Assembly: GCA_030426465.1 (NCBI GenBank)
Contig: JAUHYK010000046.1
Location: 1 to 34,917 of the forward strand
Origin: Alphaproteobacteria bacterium
GTDB taxonomy: Bacteria > Pseudomonadota > Alphaproteobacteria > Caulobacterales > Parvularculaceae
Direction of reading: 5' to 3'
DNA length: 34,917 nt
Shown here: positions 25,254 to 34,857 of the stretch, piece after piece
Position numbering within the stretch: position 1 is the first letter of the stretch
Layout of the letters: every line of letters starts with the position of its first letter
The notes under the pieces: model-generated
What the model saw: the letters and a program-made list of their open reading frames with translations, nothing else
Told to the model about the DNA's origin: nothing
The model's database searches: none
Program-made: the position numbers and the translations under genes

Positions 25254-26984
25254 GTGAGCATCAAGAGCAAATACGTGGAAACGGGAAAGCCCTCTCCTCA
25301 AACATCGCCTGTTTTTGGCGGCCAGCGCGGAGCCGTCTTTTATCTGGTGACGCTGGTCTTTGTCGGCGTTGATCTCTTGCAGACCTTTTTGATGCAAGGG
25401 GCGGTTCCCGGGATGACGGAACCTCGCCTCACCGGCATTGTCGCCCTGTTCTTTTTCGCCGTAATCGCCGCGTTCTACAAGTTTACAGGACAACTAAAGA
25501 TTGCATCAGCACTCTTGATAGCCGTCGCCTATGTTGGCGCAATCTATGCGGCGCTGAAACAGGGCGGCTCTCCCACGCCAACGCTTAATTACGCACCTTT
25601 CCTGCCGATCGTAACAACTGTTCTTCTTGGACGGACCGCTGGCGTAATCTCTTTATGCGTAAGCATTGCCGCTATCATTTTTTGCACTTACGCCGCCCAA
25701 ACTGGCCTTGCCTCACCCTCGACGCACACAATTGAAGAGCTTCGCCTATTGCTAGCGTCAGGAGGTGTGCTGCTTGCCATCGGCGTCACCGCCTACGCCA
25801 TCATTTATGAAAATCTTATTCTGAAGGCCGTTGAGGCGGCGCAAGGCGCTAAACGCGAAGTTGAGCAAAAAGCCGACGCGCTAGAACAAAGCCAGGAATT
25901 TCTCGCCACAGTCATGGACGCCGCTCACGATGCGATCATCGCATCCGACGCCAGCGGCAAACTCTCCATTTTCAACCGTGCGGCTCGGGAACTACACGGC
26001 ATCGATGCACAGCCCCTGGATAGTCAGGACTGGCCATCGACCTACAGCCTCTTTGAGGCCGATGGCGAGACACCAATGAAATTTGAAAATGTGCCGCTCT
26101 TTTGCGCAATGCAGGGTCAAAAGGTAATAGGGCGTCAAATGGCGATCGCCGTTCCTGGACGTGACGTCAAATTCATGAAGACGAATGCAACGCCGTTATA
26201 TAACGACAAGAAAGAGCTGATTGGCGCTGTCGCCACCATGCGCGACATTACCAAAGAACATTTTCAGGAAGAAAAAATCCGTTCGCAGAATCGTGAAATC
26301 GACCATTTCGCGCGGGTTGCCTCACTTGACCTTCAGGCCCCGCTCAATCGTATCATTATGACCTCCGAAGCGCTTATCAAATCGCCCGAGATTCAGGCGT
26401 CCGCGAAAACCCGCACCGACCTTGCCGCGGTCACCGTTGCGGCCAAGAAAATGGGCGCGCTCATTAAAGATGTTCTTTATATGTCGCGACTTCCTATTGG
26501 CGAAATTTCTCTGCAGCCGGTTGCTGCGCGTGACTGTATCGAAGCTGCGATCGATCTCGCCGATCTCAGCGAAGCCGACTGTCGGCTCGATTTTAGGTTC
26601 ACCGGCTCCCATGATGTGCTGGCGGATCCACAAAGCCTCACCCATGTTTTCAAAAACCTTATTGAAAACGCCTGGAAGCATTCAACGCCTGCCGTCAGGG
26701 CTCATGCGGAATTCACTTGCATCTTGGAAGATGGCGCGGCGGTTTTGGGGGTCAAAGACAATGGCCCCGGTATGTCGCGCGAACAGATAGACAAGCTGTT
26801 CACGCCACTCGAACGCCTGCGCACGGATGACGACGCAGATGGCACGGGGCTCGGACTTGCGATCTGCCGCAAATCCATCACCCGCATGGGCGGCGAGTTC
26901 TGGGTTGAATCCGAACCCGGCCAGGGGTGTCATTTCCGCATGCGTCTGCCGCTGGCCGCCGGGCAGACGAAAATCGCGTCTTAA
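25254..26984 (+). CDS. Membrane-bound PAS sensor kinase lacking the H-box histidine
   Basis: A 576-residue protein: a multi-helix membrane region (about residues 20-190), a short coiled linker, a PAS domain (about 215-335, [21 protein letters not shown]) and a DHp-like helix pair. The HATPase domain has N-box [10 protein letters not shown] (Asn472), D-box DNGPGM (Asp502) and G2-box GTGLGLAI (530-537). In the DHp helix the usual ASHDLQ.PL motif reads [12 protein letters not shown]: codon 358 is CTT (Leu) where the phospho-accepting His should be. ATP binding looks intact, so it may be a pseudokinase, an ATP-driven sensor, or a sequencing error. No response regulator is adjacent. The start is GTG without a clear ribosome-binding site. 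Confidence 0.88.
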   Translation: MSIKSKYVETGKPSPQTSPVFGGQRGAVFYLVTLVFVGVDLLQTFLMQGAVPGMTEPRLTGIVALFFFAVIAAFYKFTGQLKIASALLIAVAYVGAIYAALKQGGSPTPTLNYAPFLPIVTTVLLGRTAGVISLCVSIAAIIFCTYAAQTGLASPSTHTIEELRLLLASGGVLLAIGVTAYAIIYENLILKAVEAAQGAKREVEQKADALEQSQEFLATVMDAAHDAIIASDASGKLSIFNRAARELHGIDAQPLDSQDWPSTYSLFEADGETPMKFENVPLFCAMQGQKVIGRQMAIAVPGRDVKFMKTNATPLYNDKKELIGAVATMRDITKEHFQEEKIRSQNREIDHFARVASLDLQAPLNRIIMTSEALIKSPEIQASAKTRTDLAAVTVAAKKMGALIKDVLYMSRLPIGEISLQPVAARDCIEAAIDLADLSEADCRLDFRFTGSHDVLADPQSLTHVFKNLIENAWKHSTPAVRAHAEFTCILEDGAAVLGVKDNGPGMSREQIDKLFTPLERLRTDDDADGTGLGLAICRKSITRMGGEFWVESEPGQGCHFRMRLPLAAGQTKIAS

Positions 26985-27051
26985 GGATGCGATCTTTCTG
27001 CATGCCATTGCCCCCTTGGGCTTTGGGCTCGAGCGGCCTATAAACGGCCCC

Positions 27052-28899
27052 ATGCAGGATAAAGAACAGATCCGAGAGGCCTTCAAGCGCGCTTTGCTCC
27101 ACGCGACGCGAGCGCTATCGGCCCAACGCGACGTCGAAGTTGCCTTTGGCGGGGAGCATGCCGCCGTTCAGGGGAAAACGGCGCGGATTCCGCTGCCTGC
27201 GCGTGTGCTCGATCCGGCATCGGCCGCCATCGCCCGCGGGGAGAGTGACGCCGCGGCTTTGCGCCTTGCCCATCATGACAGCATGGCCCATGCCCGCCTA
27301 GCGCCCAAAGGCGCCGAAGCGCGCGCAGTCTTCTCCGCCCTTGAAAACGCCCGTTGTGAGGCGATCGGCGCCATGGCCCTAAAAGGCGTCGGGGATAATC
27401 TTGCCGCTTCACTTGAAAAGATCATCACCGACAAAGGCTATGACCGCCAGTCTGTGACGGACGCGATGCCTATGGCGGATGTGGCTGCGCTGCTCTTGCG
27501 CGAGCGCCTGACCGGCCGCGCAGCGCCCGCTTCCGCACAAGGCATCATGAATACGTGGCGCGAGGAATTGGAAAGCAAGGCCGGCGCCTCGCTCGATGCT
27601 CTCGCAAACGCCGCCGCTGTTGACGACCAGCAAGCCTTCGCGGCGCTCGCCCGGGATTTCATTCGCGATCTCGACCTCGATGACGAAGATCGCGGCGATG
27701 AACAAAGCGACGACGAACAGAGCGGAGAAGAATCCGAGAGCGACTCAGAAGACGATGGCAATGAAGGCGACGATGAAACTGGCGCCGACGAAATGCCCGA
27801 CGATCCTGGCAGCGGTGAGAGTGACGCATCGGATACGGAAATGTCCGAACAGGACATGGAAAGCTCAATGGAGGAAGATGACGGCGCAAGTGAGAACGCC
27901 AAGGTATCCTCCCTGCGAACAAAGTTTGAAGGCGATTCCGGCGCAGCTTACACCGCCTATACAACCGAATTTGACGAAATCGCGGATGCGGTCGAGCTTT
28001 GCGATCCGGAAGAATTACAGCGCCTGCGCCGCTCTCTCGACCGCCAGCTTGAAAATCTTCATGCTGTCGTTGCGCGTCTCGCCAATAAACTCCAGCGCAA
28101 ATTGATGGCGCAGCAAAACCGCAGCTGGATGTTCGACCTTGATGAAGGCGTCCTTGATGCGGCGCGACTGGCGCGGATTGTCGCCGACCCGATGCAACCC
28201 CTCTCCTACAAGATGGAGCAAGAGCAGGATTTCCGCGACACAGTGGTGACTCTTCTCATCGACAATTCCGGCTCCATGCGCGGACGGCCGATCACCATCG
28301 CCGCGATCTGCGCTGACATTCTCGCCCGCACGCTGGAGCGCTGCGGCGTCAAGGTCGAGATTCTCGGCTTCACCACCCGCGCCTGGAAAGGCGGACAGGC
28401 TCGCGAAAAATGGGTCGCCGATGGACGTCCCGCCAAACCCGGCCGTCTCAACGATCTGCGTCATGTCATCTACAAGTCGGCTGATGCGCCCTGGCGGCGA
28501 GCGCGCACTTCCCTCGGTCTGATGATGAAAGAGGGTCTGCTCAAGGAAAACATCGACGGCGAAGCGCTCATGTGGGCGCATCAGCGCCTGCTTGGCAGGC
28601 CCGAATCGCGACGCATCCTCATGGTGATTTCCGATGGCGCTCCGGTGGACGACACCACATCGTCAGCTAATGGCGGCGCCTATCTTGAACGCCACCTGCG
28701 TGAAGTGATCGGCTTTATCGAAAACCGCTCGCCAGTGGAGCTTCTCGCCATCGGCATCGGACATGATGTAACGCGCTATTACCGCCGCGCGCTGACCATC
28801 GTCGATGTGGAACAGCTCGGCGGCGCCATCATCGACAAGCTTGCCGAGCTTTTCGACGAAGACACTCCGGAGCGCAAAGGCCGCGGCCGGGCGGCTTAA
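27052..28899 (+). CDS. cobT: Aerobic cobaltochelatase-type subunit CobT (VWA), without cobS nearby
   Basis: A 615-residue protein starting [22 protein letters not shown], as CobT does. Residues about 205-290 are the very acidic Asp/Glu/Ser linker ([14 protein letters not shown]). The C-terminal von Willebrand A domain has the metal-dependent motif DNSGSM (Asp404, Ser406, Ser408) and [11 protein letters not shown]. CobT joins CobS, an AAA+ ATPase, and CobN to insert cobalt during aerobic B12 synthesis. cobS, usually adjacent, is absent here, with a kinase gene immediately upstream; the partner may be elsewhere, or this copy serves another chelatase. Its stop overlaps the convergent gene by 4 bp. 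Confidence 0.92.
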   Translation: MQDKEQIREAFKRALLHATRALSAQRDVEVAFGGEHAAVQGKTARIPLPARVLDPASAAIARGESDAAALRLAHHDSMAHARLAPKGAEARAVFSALENARCEAIGAMALKGVGDNLAASLEKIITDKGYDRQSVTDAMPMADVAALLLRERLTGRAAPASAQGIMNTWREELESKAGASLDALANAAAVDDQQAFAALARDFIRDLDLDDEDRGDEQSDDEQSGEESESDSEDDGNEGDDETGADEMPDDPGSGESDASDTEMSEQDMESSMEEDDGASENAKVSSLRTKFEGDSGAAYTAYTTEFDEIADAVELCDPEELQRLRRSLDRQLENLHAVVARLANKLQRKLMAQQNRSWMFDLDEGVLDAARLARIVADPMQPLSYKMEQEQDFRDTVVTLLIDNSGSMRGRPITIAAICADILARTLERCGVKVEILGFTTRAWKGGQAREKWVADGRPAKPGRLNDLRHVIYKSADAPWRRARTSLGLMMKEGLLKENIDGEALMWAHQRLLGRPESRRILMVISDGAPVDDTTSSANGGAYLERHLREVIGFIENRSPVELLAIGIGHDVTRYYRRALTIVDVEQLGGAIIDKLAELFDEDTPERKGRGRAA

Positions 28900-30080
28900 T
28901 CTCTTCGCTTGGCGTGAATTTCAAATTCAACACGGGCGGCAAGCGCCACACCTTCTTCTTCGAGCCACGAAGTATTTTTCCCGAGATCGAAGTCAGTGCG
29001 GATCAGATCAGCGCCGCCACTGGCGCGCGCCTTGTCTTCCATGAAATCAAGAGTAAAATTGAGCGTTACCGGCCGCTCAATATCCTTGATGGTCAAACTT
29101 CCATCGGCGACATATTCGCCATTGCCAAGCACTCGCACATCCGTTGATTCAAAAGTCGCCTGCGGATGATTTTTGACATCAAGCCATTCGGTCCCCGGAA
29201 GATTGGAATCACGCAGTGAATCGCCGGTGGAGGCTGACGCTGTTGAAACGATGACGCGAATTTCAGCGTCGTCTGGATCATCGGGATCGAACTCTATTTC
29301 CGCCTGAAAATTCCCGAATGCGCCTGTGAACTCCTTACCATTTTCCGAGCCCACAAAAACAAGCTTGCTTTGATCGTAATCAACGATCCAATCACCGCCA
29401 CCGGCGCTATGCGAATGGGCGGCACTCGTCGCCTGCTCCGGCGGGGCGCCGGCGCCTGTAAGATACAATAACGACGCCGCGCCGAGTGCTGCGAAAACCC
29501 CGGCAAGCCCCGACCATGTGCTTTTACGTTTCGGAATCATACTTCCAAAAACACCGTCCTTATCGATGAAAGCATGTTTCAGCGCCGCGCCTACATGCAA
29601 CGTCAAGAGCGCAAAAATTGCATAGGCTAGTAGCTCATGACGCTCTTCCATAATATGCTCGACCGCTTCGCGATCCGTAACGCCGCCAAAGAACGGAAGA
29701 TGAGGTACAGGGATGATCCCGAACCATTTGGTCGGAATATCGGTGGGTGAAACCGAAACGATCGCCCAACCGGCGAGCGGCGTTAAAATCATCAACGCAT
29801 AAAACATCCAATGCGTTCCGCGCGCTGCAAATTTTTGCCAATCCGGCATAGCTGCGGGCAACGCCGGCGCCCTATGCGTAAAACGCCAGCCCAGCCGCAG
29901 CAATGACAACAACAGGATCGTCAGCCCGAAAGACTTATGCAGCTGGTAGAGATCAAATTTGACCGGCGAAGAATTCGCCAGCCCATGCATATATTTGCCG
30001 CCGATAATCTGTCCAATAATAAGCGCTGCAATCGCCCAGTGGAGGATTGCAGCGACAGGACTGTAACGCGCGCCGGTCAA
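28896..30080 (-). CDS. Cytochrome b561 domain fused to a YceI domain
   Basis: Two domains in one 394-residue chain. Residues about 5-205 are a cytochrome b561-type four-helix membrane domain ([80 protein letters not shown]), with His in each for haem. Residues about 230-394 are a periplasmic YceI lipocalin-like domain ([45 protein letters not shown]), which binds polyisoprenoids. It begins at TTG; a TAA two codons upstream in frame excludes an earlier start. It is 3 bp after the YceI lipoprotein gene, so cotranscribed. A role in electron transfer with a bound quinone-like lipid is inference. Confidence 0.9.
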   Translation of the reverse strand: MTGARYSPVAAILHWAIAALIIGQIIGGKYMHGLANSSPVKFDLYQLHKSFGLTILLLSLLRLGWRFTHRAPALPAAMPDWQKFAARGTHWMFYALMILTPLAGWAIVSVSPTDIPTKWFGIIPVPHLPFFGGVTDREAVEHIMEERHELLAYAIFALLTLHVGAALKHAFIDKDGVFGSMIPKRKSTWSGLAGVFAALGAASLLYLTGAGAPPEQATSAAHSHSAGGGDWIVDYDQSKLVFVGSENGKEFTGAFGNFQAEIEFDPDDPDDAEIRVIVSTASASTGDSLRDSNLPGTEWLDVKNHPQATFESTDVRVLGNGEYVADGSLTIKDIERPVTLNFTLDFMEDKARASGGADLIRTDFDLGKNTSWLEEEGVALAARVEFEIHAKRRD

Positions 30081-30083
30081 GGT

Positions 30084-30761
30084 TTACTCAGTTGCTGGAG
30101 CGGGCATCTCCCACTCGGATTCAATGACTACTTCAACTTCATCGCTGACAATGGGGACCAGGAAGCCCAGATCAAATTCCGACCGCAATAGCTTCGTCTC
30201 GCCCGAAAAGCCAAGCTTGTATTTGTCGCTACGTTCGTCATAGGCGCCTTTGTGAAACACCACATCGATCGTCACCGGCTTGGTGACGCTTTTGATGGTC
30301 AAGTCTCCGGTGATCTTACCAGTATTGGCGCCGGTTTTTTCTACACTGGTGCTTGTGAACGTAATTTCAGGATGATTGGCGGTGTCGAAAAAGCGTTCGC
30401 CATTTAAATGTCCGTCAAACTCCTCAACGCCGCTATCGACAGATGTCGCATCTATCGTGATGCTAACGCTGGAATTTTCAGGCGCCTCAGCGTCCCAGTT
30501 CAGCGCGCCGGTCCAATTGTCCCAGCGTAGCCACGGGTTGGAATAGCCTTGGTGGAAATAGGAAAAAGTGATGTAGCGGTGTTTATAGTCCGGTTCGTAA
30601 ACGCCGGAGATCGCCTCGAATTCAGCAGCGCCCGCGTCCTGTTGCGCACTCGCCGTCTCGTTAGCCGTCGCCTCGCTCGCGCCCTGGCTGTCCGCGGATT
30701 GTCCGCAAGCCGTAATGGCAAGTATAGCGGCGCCAACAAGGGCAAATTCTCTCAACATCAT
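30084..30761 (-). CDS. YceI-family lipoprotein
   Basis: A 225-residue protein. MMLREFALVGAAILAITACGQSAD is a lipoprotein signal with lipobox ITAC; AGAAGGA lies about 8 bases before ATG 30761, preferred over 30785. The mature part is a YceI beta-barrel: SGVYEPDYKHRYITFSYFHQGYSN, NWTGALNWDAEAP, VDSGVEEFDGHLNGERFFDTANHPEITF, and the end LRSEFDLGFLVPIVSDEVEVVIESE. YceI proteins bind long isoprenoid lipids in the periplasm. The next gene carries a second YceI domain on a cytochrome, so the two barrels may pass a lipid to each other. Confidence 0.93.
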   Translation of the reverse strand: MMLREFALVGAAILAITACGQSADSQGASEATANETASAQQDAGAAEFEAISGVYEPDYKHRYITFSYFHQGYSNPWLRWDNWTGALNWDAEAPENSSVSITIDATSVDSGVEEFDGHLNGERFFDTANHPEITFTSTSVEKTGANTGKITGDLTIKSVTKPVTIDVVFHKGAYDERSDKYKLGFSGETKLLRSEFDLGFLVPIVSDEVEVVIESEWEMPAPATE

Positions 30762-30851
30762 GAAGTCCGTCCTTCTCGTTTCCAATCATTCAGACGATAG
30801 ACTATAAGGTGATCTGTCGCTTTGCGCAGCGACATCACACAAGCGTGAACC

Positions 30852-31478
30852 TTATTCGCCCCAGCGGCTGATAATTGTTTTCATATCCGGACGCCCGCGC
30901 TCTTTGGGTTCTTCTTTTGCGGTTCCAATATAAATGTAGCCTGCGACTTTTTCACCAGGTTCAAGCCCCAATGCGGCAAGCGCCTTTGCGTCGAAAGCAT
31001 ACCATTCTGTCAGCCATTGCGCAGCGAACCCATAAGCTGAAGCGGCCAGCAGCATGTTTTGACAGACCGCGCCGGAGGTCAAAATTTGCTCCCATTCAGG
31101 CGTACGATGATCAGGATTAGTGCTGGAGATAACGGCGACCACCACCGGCGCGCGCAGAAACCGGTTACCCTCACACTCCGCTCTCGCCGGGTCCGCGTCG
31201 GGCTCATTTTCCAGAAACACCTCTTTCAGGGCGTGGCCGAAACGCGCTCTAGCCTCCCCCTCAAACACAATGAAACGAAACGGAACCACGCGCCGGTGAT
31301 CGGGCACACGCGCAGCGATAGTCAGTATATCCTGAAGCTGCGCCGTGTCTGGGCCCGGCCCGGTGAGGAAATCAGCCGGCGTGGACCGCCGCTTCCGCAA
31401 CGCCTCCTGGGTTGCCTTGCTGGGATGCGCCGAGGCCAGTGGCTCACCCAATTCCGGATATTTTAAACCGTCCGCCAT
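30852..31478 (-). CDS. Nitroreductase-family NAD(P)H:FMN oxidoreductase
   Basis: A 208-residue FMN-binding protein of the nitroreductase fold, closest in pattern to YdjA-type enzymes: residues around 30-36 (RKRRSTPADF) and ARVPDHRRVVPFRFIVF (70s) contact FMN. SGAVCQNMLLAASAYGFAAQWLT forms the dimer helix, and VAGYIYIGTAKEEPKERGRPD is the usual end. It reduces nitro or quinone-like compounds; the natural substrate is unknown. ATG 31478 has AAGGCGG just upstream. It is on the same strand as the YceI genes, with a 90-bp gap, and divergent from the E1 gene. Confidence 0.93.
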   Translation of the reverse strand: MADGLKYPELGEPLASAHPSKATQEALRKRRSTPADFLTGPGPDTAQLQDILTIAARVPDHRRVVPFRFIVFEGEARARFGHALKEVFLENEPDADPARAECEGNRFLRAPVVVAVISSTNPDHRTPEWEQILTSGAVCQNMLLAASAYGFAAQWLTEWYAFDAKALAALGLEPGEKVAGYIYIGTAKEEPKERGRPDMKTIISRWGE

Positions 31479-31618
31479 ACCGCCTTGGGTCTCCTACTTG
31501 GCAAATGAGATGTGCCTGATAAGGAGTAGACGCAACCCCCGCTCATCCACAAGGCCCCAGCAGAAGGCTAGGTGATGATAGGGTGAAGTGACTGATATTA
31601 AAGGCGGGAAACCTATCC

Positions 31619-33832
31619 ATGGCAGGGGCGATTGCCGCATCAGCGGACGGATTTTTGACACGGCTTCAGGCCGGGCGCCTGCCCGCGCCACTGGCGGAAA
31701 CAACTCTTGCCAACGCCGGGATAACCGCGCGAGACCTCGCCGCTCTGTTCGAGAGCCAGCTGACAAGCCGCCGCCTCGACCTTGAGGCCCGCAGGCTCGG
31801 CGCTGAAAAGCGCGGTTTCTACTCAATCGGCTCCTCCGGCCATGAAGGCAACGCCGCCGTGGCGCGCGCCTTCCGTGTCGATGATTTGGCGTTTCTGCAT
31901 TACCGCTCCGGCGCGTTTTATGTGGAGCGCGCCTCAAAGCTTCCGGGTGAAACACCGATCTGGAATATGGCGTTGTCTTTCGTTGCCTCTTCTGAAGACC
32001 CTATTTCGGGCGGGCGTCACAAGGTCATCGGATCAAAGCCGCTTTTCATTCCGCCGCAAACATCGACCATCGCGTCGCATCTGCCCAAGGCCATGGGCGC
32101 GGCCTTTTCCATCGCCCTGTCGCGCACTCACAGGCGGCCAGATCCTGAACTGCCGCGCGACGGTGTTGTCCTTTGTTCCTTCGGCGACGCCTCGGCGAAC
32201 CATTCAACGGCCGTGGGAGCAATAAACGCCGCCGCCCACACGGGTTATCGCGGCCTTCCCCTGCCGCTCGTTTTTGTCTGCGAGGACAACGGCATCGGCA
32301 TTTCTGTGAAAACGCCGGATGGGTGGATTGCCGCCAATTATGGCGCACGGGCTGGACTGCGATACATTTCCGGCGACGGCCGCGATGTGGTCGACGCCAT
32401 GCGCGCCGCGCACGCCGCCGAACGATGCGCACGGGGAGCACGGGCGCCGGTTTTCCTGCATTTGAGAACCGTACGCCTCATGGGACACGCCGGTTCCGAC
32501 GTTGAAAGCACCTATCGCGACCGCGCAGAAATCGAAAAAGAAGCCGCTCAGGACCCTCTGTTGCACACTGCCCGCCGTCTCATCGAAGAAGGCGTCATGT
32601 CTCTCGAAGATATCGAAACTCTTTACACCGACATCGGTGGGCGGGTTTACCGCGCCATGGAGCAGGCGACCAGACGCCCCAAACTAACAAGCGCGGCGGA
32701 AGTGACGGCCTCTTTGCTTCCTCCTGCCCGCCCACGCCGCGCGATCCGCCCCGGCAAAACAATGGCGAATGCACCGGATGACACCCGCGCCAAAGCCGAG
32801 CCGCAACACATGTCACGGCTTATCGCCCTCACCCTCGCCGAGCAAATGGAGCGCGACGAAAACGTCGTCGTCTTCGGCGAGGATGTAGCGAAAAAAGGCG
32901 GCGTTTACGGCGCGACTACTCGCCTGCAACCGAAATTCGGACCATCACGCGTGTTCGACACCATTCTCGACGAACAATCCATTTTGGGGATGGCTATCGG
33001 CCTGGGCCATAACGGCTACATCCCCGTGCCCGAAATTCAGTTCCTCGCTTATGTCCACAATGCCGAGGACCAGTTGCGCGGAGAAGCCGCCTCCCTCTCT
33101 TTCTTCTCAAACGGGCAATACACAAATCCCATGGTCGTGCGCATTGCCGGCCTCGCCTATCAGAAAGGGTTCGGCGGGCACTTCCATAATGACAACTCCG
33201 TCGCCATCTTCCGCGACATTCCCGGCGTCATTCTCGCTTGTCCGTCCTCCGGCGCAGAAGCGGTGAAGATGATGCGCGAAGCGTTCCGCCTCGCCCGCGA
33301 AGAAGGCCGCGTCGTCGTCTTCCTCGAACCCATCGCCCTTTACCCGGTGAAAGATCTGTACGCCGAGGGCGACGGATTGATGACCTCCGTCTTCAACGAC
33401 ATCGAAGGCAAGGCCGATTTTGGCGCCGTCAACCAGATCGGCGACGGCAAAGACCTCGCCATCATCACCTATGGCAATGGGGCCTGGCTGTCTCAGCGCG
33501 CAACGAAAGCGCTTACTGAGAACGGCGTTTCTACGCGCATCATCGATTTACGCTGGCTCGCGCCGCTGCCTATGGACGCGATTATCGACGCCATCAGCGC
33601 CTGCGAGAATGTCCTCATTGTCGATGAGTGCCGCAAATCAGGCTCCATGAGCGAGGAAATCATTGCGCAATTCGCCGACCGGGGCCTCTCCCGCAACCTC
33701 TGTCGTATTACCGGCGTCGACACATTTGTCCCATTAGGACCGGCCGCCGATACAGTGCTGATCAGCGAGGTTGACATCGTTAATGCGGCTGTGGCGCTGA
33801 TAGGCAAGACAAACAAACGAGCTGCGGAATGA
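31619..33832 (+). CDS. Fused E1 alpha/beta of a 2-oxoacid (branched-chain type) dehydrogenase
   Basis: A single 737-residue chain. Residues about 30-340 are E1-alpha: the thiamine-diphosphate motif FGDASANHS (Gly189-Asp190) runs to CEDNGIGIS (Asn224), and LMGHAGSDVESTYRD matches the usual GHSTSDD loop. Residues about 350-400 are a Pro/Arg-rich linker. Residues about 400-735 are E1-beta: VVFGEDVAKKGGVYGATTRL, VFDTILDEQSILGMAIGLG, PEIQFLAYVHNAEDQL. Such enzymes decarboxylate a 2-oxoacid and acylate a lipoyl-E2. No E2 or E3 gene is in the window. Its end overlaps the acyltransferase start by 4 bp (ATGA), so they are translationally coupled. Confidence 0.9.
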   Translation: MAGAIAASADGFLTRLQAGRLPAPLAETTLANAGITARDLAALFESQLTSRRLDLEARRLGAEKRGFYSIGSSGHEGNAAVARAFRVDDLAFLHYRSGAFYVERASKLPGETPIWNMALSFVASSEDPISGGRHKVIGSKPLFIPPQTSTIASHLPKAMGAAFSIALSRTHRRPDPELPRDGVVLCSFGDASANHSTAVGAINAAAHTGYRGLPLPLVFVCEDNGIGISVKTPDGWIAANYGARAGLRYISGDGRDVVDAMRAAHAAERCARGARAPVFLHLRTVRLMGHAGSDVESTYRDRAEIEKEAAQDPLLHTARRLIEEGVMSLEDIETLYTDIGGRVYRAMEQATRRPKLTSAAEVTASLLPPARPRRAIRPGKTMANAPDDTRAKAEPQHMSRLIALTLAEQMERDENVVVFGEDVAKKGGVYGATTRLQPKFGPSRVFDTILDEQSILGMAIGLGHNGYIPVPEIQFLAYVHNAEDQLRGEAASLSFFSNGQYTNPMVVRIAGLAYQKGFGGHFHNDNSVAIFRDIPGVILACPSSGAEAVKMMREAFRLAREEGRVVVFLEPIALYPVKDLYAEGDGLMTSVFNDIEGKADFGAVNQIGDGKDLAIITYGNGAWLSQRATKALTENGVSTRIIDLRWLAPLPMDAIIDAISACENVLIVDECRKSGSMSEEIIAQFADRGLSRNLCRITGVDTFVPLGPAADTVLISEVDIVNAAVALIGKTNKRAAE

Positions 33833-34857
33833 AAAAATCAGCCGTCGTCATTTTTCCGGGCCGGGGAACCTATGGCAAGGATGAGCTTGGCTATCTGACG
33901 CGCCATCACGCCGACAAGGCGGCCTTCATCAAAGGCGTCGATGACTGGCGTGCATCGCAAAACCGTGAACCTGTCTCCGCGCTAGATAACGCCAAGGCAT
34001 ATTCCGCAGCAAAACATGCGTCATCCATCAACGCTTCTGCGCTGATCTATAGCTGCGCCCTTGCCGACTTCGCCGCCATCAACCGTGATGAATTCGACAT
34101 CGTCGCCGTCTGCGGCAACTCGCTCGGCTGGTATCTGACGCTTGCGGGCGCCGGCGCCGTTAATTCGGCAAACGCCATCCGCCTTGTGGACACCATGGGC
34201 TCACTGATGGAAAGCCAAGGCAAAGGCGGACAGCTCATCTATCCATTCGTTGGCGAAGACTGGCGCGAGAGCAAAGCGAACCTCAAAGCCATCAGCGACG
34301 CGGTCCACGCCGGCCGCACCGAAGGCGAGGCTTATCTTTCTATCCGGCTTGGCGGCATGGCGGTGCTTGCGGGCGATGAGGCCGGCATGGCGGCGATGGA
34401 GCGTGTGCTCCCAAAAGCTGAAGAGCGTTATCCGTTCCGGCTCGCGCGTCATGCGGCGTTTCACACGCCGATGCTCGCCCATGTCTCGGACGCGGCGTTC
34501 AACACCATGTCCGCCGATCTGTTCGAGGCGCCGGCGCTTCCTATGATCGACGGGCGCGGCGCGATCTGGTCGCCGCATTCGACTGATCTGGATGCGCTTT
34601 ACGACTATACTTTCGGCCATCAGATTGTTGAGACCTATGATTTCTCAAAATCCATCGAGATCGCCATCAAGGAATTCGCGCCGGACAAGCTGATCCTCGC
34701 CGGGCCCGGCGCAACACTCGGCGCACCCATCGCGCAGGAACTTATCCGCTGGAACTGGATGGGCCTGTCGTCGAAAACTGATTTCTCGGCGATGCAGAAA
34801 AAAGACCCATTCCTGATTGCTATGGGCCGCGAAGATCAACGCGCGCTGGCGGTGTAA
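33829..34857 (+). CDS. FabD-like acyltransferase with altered substrate residues
   Basis: A 342-residue protein of the malonyl-CoA:ACP transacylase fold. The nucleophile is Ser98 in GNSLGW (FabD has GHSLG) and the general base is probably His212 in AAFHTPML. The oxyanion segment FPGQG reads FPGRG (Arg12), and the Arg that holds the malonyl carboxylate (E. coli Arg117, LVELRGKFMQ) aligns with Met123 in LVDTMGSLME. Loss of that Arg in related domains goes with non-carboxylated acyl groups. It is coupled to the fused E1, so it may load that enzyme's acyl product; this is inference. The product might also be a non-canonical transferase of another acyl type. Confidence 0.8.
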   Translation: MKKSAVVIFPGRGTYGKDELGYLTRHHADKAAFIKGVDDWRASQNREPVSALDNAKAYSAAKHASSINASALIYSCALADFAAINRDEFDIVAVCGNSLGWYLTLAGAGAVNSANAIRLVDTMGSLMESQGKGGQLIYPFVGEDWRESKANLKAISDAVHAGRTEGEAYLSIRLGGMAVLAGDEAGMAAMERVLPKAEERYPFRLARHAAFHTPMLAHVSDAAFNTMSADLFEAPALPMIDGRGAIWSPHSTDLDALYDYTFGHQIVETYDFSKSIEIAIKEFAPDKLILAGPGATLGAPIAQELIRWNWMGLSSKTDFSAMQKKDPFLIAMGREDQRALAV

